From Camellia lanceoleosa (Eukaryota; Streptophyta; Magnoliopsida; Ericales; Theaceae), in assembly GCA_025200525.1 (NCBI GenBank), contig CM045768.1:47302239-47366238 (forward strand): a stretch of DNA of 64,000 nt. Reading direction: 5' to 3'. The position numbers were made by a program, and so were the translations under genes. The notes under the pieces were generated by a model that saw nothing but the letters and a program-made list of their open reading frames with translations, did not search any database and was not told where the DNA came from. Shown here piece by piece: positions 60,001-64,000 of this stretch (positions are counted from its first letter, which is position 1; each line of letters starts with the position of its first letter).

Positions 60001-61815
60001 ACGGGCTCGCCTAAATATTTGCTCCCCGTACAGGATCTATATACTAGAAATCAAAACACTATGAATATAATTAACTACTAAAATATAAACTTAGATACAT
60101 ACCGTTTGATTCCGTTATCGTCTTGAGTTTTGCTTCTTTGAAAGATGATGGTATTCACAATTGGAAAACCTTAGCACCAGCTCTTCTCTTCCTTCTCCTA
60201 ATCTTCACGTTGTCTTTCAATGGGGCTGATAACCCTTTGATCTACATATATATATATATACAGATATATGTAAACCCTAATAAGGATAGGAGAGGTGACT
60301 GGGCCTAAATAAAACAATTATTGGACCCTCCCATTAAGGAACCCAAGTAACTTAAACAGGCCTTACACCTCCATATCACATATCTACATATAAAATAATA
60401 TATACACTAAGATGGACCATGGCCCAAAACTTTATGGATCACAATAATAATTTTGGGCTCATACCAGTCAATCTGTCTGAATCATGTTCAACCCGTTTTT
60501 CACAAACCACACCAAATATAATCAATGGTAGCCTAATTAAGAACAAATTCTTACACCCCAATCTTGTGTCTGCCTTCCTCTGTTATTGAAGTAGATGATA
60601 GAAATTGGCTTCATCCTAGTAACCAATTGTGATTTTTATGAATAATTATTTCACTCGGCAATTATATGCACATACATTCACTGATGCACCAGCCCTCACA
60701 CATGCACTCTCTGTATAAAGCTTTGTGAAAAATAAATACAAAATTCACTTTTGATTTGCGCCTTCTAAGAGATAGTGCCCTTTCCAACGTGCTAATCTCT
60801 TGACCAATTGGTCTCACGTAAATGCAGTACAGAAGCAGTAATTCAAATTCATGGTTCGATAGTTAGTTCTCAAACTCCAGACAAATCATGTACACTTGTA
60901 AACTAATAATTAGAAGCTTTTAACTCTTAGCATTGATAAAAAATAAATAATAAAATGATCACATTTTGTCTTGGCCAGGCTGCACTGATACATTGCAGGA
61001 CTTCTATGGGGGAGCTGTACATGTTAAGGACGTGGCTCTAGCACATATATTAGTGTATGAAAGCACATCAGCTACTGGAAGGCATTTGTGTGCCGAATCT
61101 ATATCTCATTTTGGTGACTTTGCAGCCAAGGTTGCAGAAATTTATCCTGAATATAAGTGTGAGACCATGAAATATCCTCTCACATGGATGTTGTGGAGAT
61201 CCAACGAAGAGAAGAGCTTCACCCCTGTAGATCTACAATGATGAACATAGTCGGTGCCACCCAACCGAGGTTGCCGGCCGGGGACTCTCCGATGATGAAG
61301 TCAGTCCCTGTATCAAGGAAGAAATAGTATATGCATTTGAAGGGGTGTGTGTTGTGTGTAGAAAGATGAGAACATACCTGTATGTTATGAGGTCCCTTCC
61401 TCTTATAGACGGGGGTGGGCCGAAAAGGCCCAATAGTTGGGGCTTTAGCAAGCCTTGTTTGGGTTAGCCCAATAAGTTGATATATATTATTTTTTGGCTC
61501 CCACAATAAGTTGCCCAGGTAATATTTTTGATTTCATCAGTGAACATTCCTCATTGGTGATGCTTTAAACTACTGTTTTTTGAAAATTTCTTACTGGGAT
61601 CACTTTACTTCTTAACATCTGACGCAATCATTGAGGAGAAGTGATTGAGAGATTTATGCCTTTTTCATAGGTTAGCAAAGGATACTCAACCTGGAATGCT
61701 GAGGAATAAGAATCCCTCTAAGAAGTTGATGGATTTGGGTTTGAAATTCATTCCCATAGAACAAATTATCAAGGACTCCGTAGAGAGCTTGAAGAGCGAA
61801 GGTTATATTTCTTAA
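35907..61815 (+). CDS. CCR-like NAD(P)H-dependent reductase (extended SDR family), six exons, 316 aa
   Basis: Joining 35907-36027, 37752-37921, 38021-38194, 38937-39099, 60979-61156 and 61671-61815 gives an open frame of 316 residues. All junctions are GT-AG and phased, and the length is usual for cinnamoyl-CoA reductase/dihydroflavonol reductase-like enzymes. The N-terminus has the Rossmann motif TGASGFIG (residues 12-19). Other family signatures are VFHVASP, the catalytic YxxxK as Y158-SVS-K162, GPILPPTIN, and [15 protein letters not shown]. The C-terminus is [16 protein letters not shown]. Such cytosolic enzymes reduce carbonyl or CoA-ester substrates in phenylpropanoid and related pathways. 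The CCR signature NWYCYGK is replaced by LWYSVSK, so it is probably not a lignin CCR, and the substrate is unknown. Odd points: the usual TSS motif reads TSFF (F128), possibly removing the catalytic serine; the segment before AKDTQPG is about 3 residues short; and intron 4 is 21.9 kb because of nested transposons. Confidence 0.85.
36159..36388 (-). repeat. Left LTR (3' LTR) of the TRIM-like element
   Basis: TGTTAGAATAG...TACATTAACA, almost identical to 37505-37740. It differs in the length of the GA run and at single positions (for example TACGTAAT versus TACCTAAT). Confidence 0.9.
36535..36975. repeat. Tandem repeat of about 54-58 bp in the TRIM-like element
   Basis: About eight units share CAATGTCGGGA-AGTTTAAAG, GTCATGYCGGACCGATGTAG and AGCTAACCGGAA. 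Later units (from about 36740) are closest to one another. Confidence 0.8.
37060..37206. repeat. Tandem repeat of about 26-28 bp in the TRIM-like element
   Basis: Five to six units of the form GGGGCGGCTTGGGTTGTGCG followed by CCAAAG. On the minus strand they translate to a Pro/His-rich repeat (36952-37260), which I do not take as a gene. Confidence 0.75.
37505..37740 (-). repeat. Right LTR (5' LTR) of the TRIM-like element
   Basis: Matches 36159-36388 nearly base for base. It is followed directly by the target duplication GTTTT and then by GAAAAG, the acceptor of exon 2. Confidence 0.9.
37752..37921 (+). CDS. Reductase exon 2 (aa 41-97)
   Basis: The acceptor is GTTTTGAAAAG|AGAATGAG. With exon 1 it gives [20 protein letters not shown], the family-typical sequence, so this AG is the right one. 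The donor is CCTCAG|GTACTA, phase 0. It encodes VFHVASP. Confidence 0.85.
38021..38194 (+). CDS. Reductase exon 3 (aa 98-155)
   Basis: The acceptor is TTTGATAG|AAGCAA and the donor AATGGG|GTGAAT, both phase 0. It carries the helix [19 protein letters not shown] and the unusual TSFF (codons ACT TCA TTC TTC), where relatives have TSS. Confidence 0.85.
38504..38790. mobile_element. MITE-like inverted-repeat element in intron 3
   Basis: CTAACTAAGGGGTGATGTTG at the left pairs with CAACAACACCCTTTAGTTG at the right, and the pairing continues inward for about 45 bp (GACCTCTATTGCC...CCACGGGA against TCCCGTGATACGCCCAAAGA). The size is about 290 bp, with an AT-rich centre and no coding. The target duplication is not clear. 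Confidence 0.6.
38937..39099 (+). CDS. Reductase exon 4 (aa 156-210)
   Basis: The acceptor is GGGCTAG|TTATGG and the donor TTCAGG|GTAAAT, phase 1. It encodes the catalytic Tyr/Lys segment LWYSVSK and GPILPPTIN. Confidence 0.85.
39242..39784 (-). repeat. Left LTR (3' LTR) of the LARD-like element
   Basis: 543 bp from TGTAAGATTATATGATCT to AACAAATTCTTACA; it matches 60033-60555 almost throughout. It includes a TA/GATATA microsatellite (39464-39497). Confidence 0.88.
39785..39796 (-). other. Polypurine tract of the LARD-like element
   Basis: Plus-strand TTCTCCCACTTA is TAAGTGGGAGAA on the element's strand, directly beside the 3' LTR. Confidence 0.75.
40838..41045. repeat. Cluster of CGCTCGAGCG-type palindromes in solo LTR B copy 1
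   Basis: Perfect CGCTCGAGCG at 40857-40866 and 40907-40916, with near matches at about 40838, 40888 and 40980. GCCGAGC variants lie near 41000-41040. Confidence 0.8.
42754..45152 (+). mobile_element. Solo LTR, family C, nested in solo LTR B copy 1
   Basis: It starts TGTAACAACCCTCGTCAC and ends TTTGGGTCGTGACA (2399 bp). It is flanked by GCTAT (42749-42753) and GTTAT (45153-45157), a target duplication with one change. It has TG...CA ends and no internal coding region. It contains many CTGACTGA/ACTGTTTACTG-like low-complexity pieces and a cluster of CGCTCGAGCG motifs at 43919-44055. A (GA)n run lies at 43210-43237. Confidence 0.8.
43919..44055. repeat. Cluster of CGCTCGAGCG-type palindromes in solo LTR C
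   Basis: Perfect copies at 43921-43930 and 43992-44001; near matches at about 43975, 44020 and 44041. Confidence 0.8.
45714..48797 (-). other. Non-coding interior of the LARD-like element (right part)
   Basis: AT-rich with no coding frame. Two to three copies of a repeat of about 160-185 bp lie at 47270-47680, sharing AATTATACATAGGCAAT, TAATCTCACAA, AATAAACTTTARCAATATT and TGTMTCAGAATGTATCA. A (TA)n run is at 48442-48464. Confidence 0.6.
48798..48809 (-). other. Primer-binding site of the LARD-like element
   Basis: Plus-strand GCTCTGATACCA is TGGTATCAGAGC on the element's strand, complementary to the 3' end of plant initiator-Met tRNA. It lies two bases from the 5' LTR. Confidence 0.88.
48829..49592 (+). 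repeat. 5' LTR of the Tat element
   Basis: 764 bp, TG...CA ends, rich in GCTCGGTAA and CCGAGCT motifs. Differences from the 3' LTR are many (roughly 92-93 percent alike by eye), so it is an older copy than the TRIM-like element. Confidence 0.9.
49339..49346 (+). promoter_or_regulatory. TATA box in the 5' LTR
   Basis: GGTATATAAGCGAG is conserved in the 3' LTR (59786-59793). It is a likely transcription start region for the Tat element. Confidence 0.6.
49594..49611 (+). other. Primer-binding site of the Tat element
   Basis: TTGGCGCCGTCTGTGGGA begins two bases after the LTR ends. TGGCGCCG starts are typical of plant Athila/Tat elements; the exact tRNA was not checked. Confidence 0.75.
49659..51376 (+). 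pseudogene. Tat gag, broken
   Basis: The likely start is ATG at 49659 ([14 protein letters not shown]), with a stop about 44 codons on. The longest piece, 49906-50829, holds the Retrotrans_gag domain, with a core around [21 protein letters not shown] frameshift at about 50829 leads to a basic linker and, at 51190-51290, a Cys/His element [14 protein letters not shown], which in Tat elements takes the place of a classical zinc knuckle. It would form the nucleocapsid-like particle in the cytoplasm. The breaks are scattered, so it is inactive. Confidence 0.85.
51414..51968 (+). pseudogene. Tat aspartic protease region, broken
   Basis: The piece up to 51689 carries the active-site segment [17 protein letters not shown], where Asp-X-Gly-Ser is the catalytic core; many Tat elements have Asn or Thr at X. 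A stop follows at 51687-51689. The next piece, 51753-51968, holds the C-terminal protease half ([10 protein letters not shown]). Confidence 0.8.
52017..53000 (+). pseudogene. Tat reverse transcriptase, broken
   Basis: The best-preserved piece, 52017-52778, has the fingers and palm: [44 protein letters not shown], and the catalytic YIDD at about 52748-52760. A TAG at 52776-52778 interrupts it. The thumb continues in the same frame ([21 protein letters not shown]) to another TAG at 52981. Confidence 0.88.
53001..53570 (+). pseudogene. Tat RNase H (first) and linker, broken
   Basis: The frame at 53156-53569 matches the RNase H-like region after the thumb ([20 protein letters not shown]), continuing into a linker. 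Frameshifts separate it from the reverse transcriptase. Confidence 0.75.
53880..54240 (+). pseudogene. Tat second RNase H-like domain, broken
   Basis: It contains [15 protein letters not shown] and [15 protein letters not shown], the Glu and Asp motifs of a plant/archaeal-type RNase H. This extra domain is the usual mark of Tat-lineage elements. A stop at 54177-54179 ends the piece. Confidence 0.82.
54380..55110 (+). pseudogene. Tat integrase, zinc and catalytic core, broken
   Basis: The zinc segment (HEGICGSH at about 54555; CEKCQKF near 54670) is followed by the core with Asp in [11 protein letters not shown], Asp in [10 protein letters not shown] and Glu in NGQAEASNK, the D,D,E triad. Stops separate the zinc part (54624-54626) from the core and end it at 55089-55091. 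Confidence 0.88.
55096..55602 (+). pseudogene. Tat integrase C-terminal region, broken
   Basis: 55096-55359 carries [20 protein letters not shown] and EVGMPTL. 55387-55602 carries [21 protein letters not shown] and the end [11 protein letters not shown] before the stop. No chromodomain is present, in line with Tat. Confidence 0.82.
55722..56185. repeat. Tandem repeat of about 58-59 bp between the converging Tat genes
   Basis: About seven to eight units of the form TTGAATGAGTTGATGTTTTG followed by CTCAACTTTTAGATTCTCAA and CCGAGATGTTAACTCCGG. GAGTTGATGTTTTGCTCAAC-like anchors fall near 55854, 55913, 55972, 56030, 56088 and 56150. It lies just after the end of pol and just before the 3' end of the antisense gene. 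Confidence 0.85.
56387..58417 (-). pseudogene. Antisense gene of the Tat element (Transposase_28-like), at least three exons, broken
   Basis: Read on the minus strand, three exons join in phase with short GT-AG introns: 57799-58417, 57081-57720 and 56387-57001 (introns of 78 and 79 bp). The first has [31 protein letters not shown] and [17 protein letters not shown], which resemble the plant 'putative gypsy type transposon' family (Pfam Transposase_28). The second carries [12 protein letters not shown] and a Pro/Ser-rich stretch. The third is a long Gln/Leu/Lys/Glu coiled coil with an acidic C-terminus. A TGA after HDDDFF, a frameshift near 57400, and stops near 56890, 56720 and 56670 break it. 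The 5' end was not located. Its function in Tat elements is unknown. Confidence 0.75.
58418..59253. other. Region between the antisense gene and the 3' LTR of the Tat element
   Basis: About 0.84 kb without a clear domain. It probably holds the 5' exon and promoter of the antisense gene; overlapping frames in several directions (58500-59120) are not convincing. No strong purine tract is visible before the 3' LTR. Confidence 0.35.
59254..60032 (+). repeat. 3' LTR of the Tat element
   Basis: 779 bp matching the 5' LTR, including its TATA box (59786-59793). Near 59385-59435 it has a tandem copy of CTCGGTAATGGCATAGTTGC that is single in the 5' LTR. Confidence 0.9.
60033..60555 (-). repeat. Displaced remainder of the LARD-like right LTR
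   Basis: It continues the LTR broken at 48828 and ends AACAAATTCTTACA at 60555, matching the left LTR 39259-39784. Confidence 0.85.
60979..61156 (+). CDS. Reductase exon 5 (aa 210-269)
   Basis: The acceptor is TTGGCCAG|GCTGCA, completing Gly210 with the last base of exon 4. It encodes [16 protein letters not shown] and ends PEY before donor AA|GTGTGA, phase 2. Reading on past the donor gives non-family residues and a stop at 61241. Confidence 0.85.
61180..61500. other. Possible retroelement fragment in intron 5
   Basis: A GC-rich patch (61230-61310, with CCGGCCGGGGACTCTCCGA) inside an otherwise AT-rich intron of 514 bp, looking like an LTR fragment. No ends were found. Confidence 0.3.
61671..61815 (+). 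CDS. Reductase exon 6 (aa 269-316, stop TAA)
   Basis: The acceptor is TTTTTCATAG|GTTAGC. It encodes [20 protein letters not shown] through [16 protein letters not shown] and stop TAA at 61813-61815. Compared with relatives the join lacks about three residues before AKDTQPG. Confidence 0.85.
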
Positions 61816-62260
61816 ATCAAAGCTTGGTGTCTTAGTGAACGCTTGTCAGAGTTCTTTTCACTCTCTGCAGTTGGTATTGGGCAAGGACTATTAGGTTATT
61901 TCTTCGTCAGAAAGTTCATGGTGTATTTTGCTTGAATTAGAACCCATTTTGTTAATAATCTCTTTCCCAAATCCATATACGCTTTAGACTAATTAACAAG
62001 GCAATGCTTGTGTCTTTTTAAGGGTAATATTTGTAAAAGGGAAGGGCCACTATCAAGGAAAATTGTGGCACACCCTATCAAGAAAGTTATTTTGCAAGTG
62101 TAGTTAGGAGTACTGTTCCATTACCCTCATACTTGAATGCTATAAGCTCTGATGTTGTTTTGGGTGTATGAAATGCATGTTTTGTATGAGTACAAAATTT
62201 GAATATGATAGCCTCTATGACTGTCTGGATCTTCGACAAGAAAAATAATGAATCTAAAAG
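61816..62260 (+). other. Probable 3' UTR and downstream flank of the reductase gene
   Basis: No gene. Possible weak poly(A) signals such as AATAAT lie near 62246. The exact transcript end cannot be seen. Confidence 0.4.
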
Positions 62261-64000
62261 TGAATAGATTGGCTAATATGGACTCTAGGAGTAAAGTTAT
62301 ATGCACTCTAGACTATGTTTGATGACAAGTATAAGTTGATTAGGATTATGGATTTGTTGGGATTTAGTTATGAGATTACTAATGTAGGGTACTAGCCTGG
62401 AGATGTAATGCCAATTGATCATGTTTGTTTACAAAAAAATTATAACATTAATATTTAAGTGCTCATGTTTGTTTTGTATTAATTAGGACTCGTTTTAATT
62501 TTTTTTTAAAAAGATGTGTAAAAAGATAAAGATAGTAATATGACAATTTACAATGATTTCTTGACTAAAAATTCATCTTCTCAAACAAGGCCTAATTCGA
62601 TGGCCTAGCCCCATCAACAAATACTACCTAGGAATTATATAAGAACTAAGTAATTAAACTTGACTTACTGAACTTCGTTTGATATCTCTCAAAATAATCA
62701 AATAGAATTTATTATTATTTTTTTTCAGTTATTAAGTTTTCAAATCAAACTTTAAAATAACTGGGTAATTCAACTTGATTACAACACAAGTATATAGAAC
62801 TAATGAATTTTTCTTTACACCAGTCTTTCTTTCATGGATTTAAAAATTAGACGCTCACATCGGTGGGTGTAAAGAGACGAGAAAAATGCATAAACGTCAT
62901 AATCCCAACCATCGCTGCTAAAAAGTAAGAAGAATCGCAAAGGCTTTTAAACGCATGCTTTTGACTTTTTTTTTTTTTTTCACTTAGGTCTACAGTCACA
63001 AGGCATCACTCTGTTAGGCCAATTTTGACATTTTCAAAAAAATTTAAAAAGTCAAAAAGTTACTATCTTATTTAAGTCACATCACCTCTCTAACACATCA
63101 CTTCAAACCCAACCCAAATCCAATCTATATTTCATAAAAAGTCAAAAAGTATACTTATTTAATCTTTCTAAACTTGGCCTTAATTACACACAACTTTTTG
63201 AATTTTGTGCATTTATTTATAGAGAATTTGAAATATGTATATACAGTATATTTATATAATTCTCAATACCAAAAAATGTTTCCTAATTTACCCACTTATT
63301 AAGGTATTAATATTATTTAATTACTTGATTTCAAATATTAAGGTATTAATATTTAAAATTTTAAAAATATTTTGAAATTCTAATAAAGGAGTTCTAATGG
63401 GGGTGTGGGTTCCACTGTGATAGTGATATTTGTGTCTTGTATTATTTTTTAAAATTTTTTTTTGACTTTCCATGTCATTAGAGCTTATTGATTTAGAAGG
63501 ATGTATCATTGTTGTTAAAATTTTATGATTGATATTGTAATTTTTTGTTACATCAATTTATGACGAGATTAATGTATTTTATGATTGATATGAAATTTTG
63601 TGATAAAATTATATATTTTGTGACGGGGTATATATTGTTTACACCCTTTCCATTCATTCTTGACTCATTATAAAAATAATTATAACTATATTATAAATAA
63701 AATTATTGTAAAAGAATAGTAATTCAACTATTCATTCTATTGTACCCTAGTGAAAGGATTAATAATTCCATAAATTAGTGTAGGATTAATAATTCCATAA
63801 ATTAATAAGATAATCATTTATTATATATTCAATTTTTTTTTTCATACTTAAAATTATGATCCTCAATCCCTCTCAATATTGAAAATTCGTCAATTTCATC
63901 GGATTGAATATCTGTTGTATATGTAATGTGGTTAAGTTCATGGACTAACAATCCTAATCCTATGCTATAATCTTTGTAATTAAACATGCCCTAAATGTTT
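62261..64000. other. AT-rich intergenic DNA
   Basis: No gene seen. 62640-62790 has a loose inverted pair (ACTTGACTTACTGAAC against GGGTAATTCAACTTGATT), possibly a decayed MITE. 63040-63160 has repeated AAAAAGTCAAAAAGT. The right edge (63790-64000) is a diverged copy of the dispersed repeat at 33400-33590. Confidence 0.4.

Larger units (their letters stand above)
48829..60032 (+). mobile_element. Tat-lineage Ty3/gypsy retrotransposon, 11.2 kb, decayed
   Basis: The LTRs are 48829-49592 and 59254-60032, both starting TGAGARGGAGATTTATGATT and ending CRTACA. The flanks AGATC and GGATC are a target duplication with one change. A primer site (TTGGCGCCGTCTGTGGG) follows the 5' LTR. Order on the plus strand: gag, protease, reverse transcriptase, RNase H, a second RNase H-like domain, integrase; then a tandem array, then a spliced gene on the minus strand, then the 3' LTR. 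The second RNase H and the antisense gene before the 3' LTR are features of the Tat branch. Every coding domain carries stops or frameshifts. It split the right LTR of the LARD-like element, so it is younger than that insertion. Confidence 0.9.
39242..60555 (-). mobile_element. Non-coding LTR retrotransposon (LARD-like), interrupted by three later insertions
   Basis: The left LTR is 39242-39784. The right LTR is 48812-48828 plus 60033-60555, split by the Tat element. Both start TGTAAGATTATA and end AATTCTTACA and look about 96 percent alike. The flanks TCCCA (39237-39241) and CCCCA (60556-60560) would be a target duplication with one change. On the minus strand the primer site TGGTATCAGAGC (plus 48798-48809) follows the 5' LTR directly, matching initiator-Met tRNA, and the purine tract TAAGTGGGAGAA (plus 39785-39796) precedes the 3' LTR. 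The roughly 4 kb of interior left after removing the nested elements has no gag or pol frame. It would need proteins from another element to move. Confidence 0.88.
39100..60978 (+). other. 21.9-kb intron 4 of the reductase gene
   Basis: The intron begins GTAAAT and ends TTGGCCAG. All but about 560 bp is transposon: a non-coding LTR element (39242-60555), two solo LTRs nested in it, and an 11.2-kb Tat element. After removal, 39100-39241 and 60561-60978 form an intron of ordinary size. The exons on both sides join in phase 1. Confidence 0.85.

Noticed and set aside
61219..61506. 95-residue minus-strand frame in intron 5
   Set aside because: It looks like a retroelement fragment lying in the intron of a gene on the other strand; no family domain.
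1..64000. tRNA, rRNA or snoRNA genes
   Set aside because: None was recognised by eye. The tRNA-like 12-mer at 48798-48809 is a retroelement primer site.

Overview
The window looks like TE-rich nuclear DNA of a flowering plant, probably a woody eudicot. The evidence is GT-AG introns, AT-rich intergenic DNA, plant-type Helitron, CACTA, MULE, hAT-like and LTR elements, and one plant CCR-like reductase gene. I cannot name the species from sequence alone.

Layout. 1-5178 is the right part of a very large LTR-like element built of tandem sub-repeats. 5179-11830 is AT-rich DNA with an 11-copy satellite of about 162 bp; it ends in the right terminus of a CACTA transposon that cut into a MULE transposase pseudogene (11831-13032, minus). 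13752-16541 holds two copies of one hAT-like element, one inserted in the other in inverted orientation with an 8-bp target duplication. 17998-35646 (minus) is a giant Helitron with recognisable ends, a decayed Rep/helicase gene, two captured COX5B exons and a solo LTR inserted later.

The only host gene I see as intact in reading frame is a CCR-like NAD(P)H-dependent reductase on the plus strand. It has six exons between 35907 and 61815 and encodes 316 residues, spread over 25.9 kb. The spread comes from transposons. A small LTR element (36159-37740) sits in intron 1 right beside the splice acceptor. A non-coding LTR element (39242-60555) sits in intron 4, and it was itself hit by a solo LTR (40648-45708), which was hit by another solo LTR (42754-45152). 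Its right LTR was also split by an 11.2-kb Tat-lineage Ty3/gypsy element (48829-60032). Removing these leaves an ancestral intron 4 of about 560 bp.

The Tat element has decayed gag-pol on the plus strand. On the opposite strand it has a separate spliced gene resembling the 'putative gypsy type transposon' (Transposase_28) family, and a 58-59-bp tandem array lies between the two converging units. The reductase starts 260 bp from the Helitron 5' end, so its promoter is squeezed between that element and its own start codon. From 61816 to the right edge there is a short 3' flank and then AT-rich DNA without genes.
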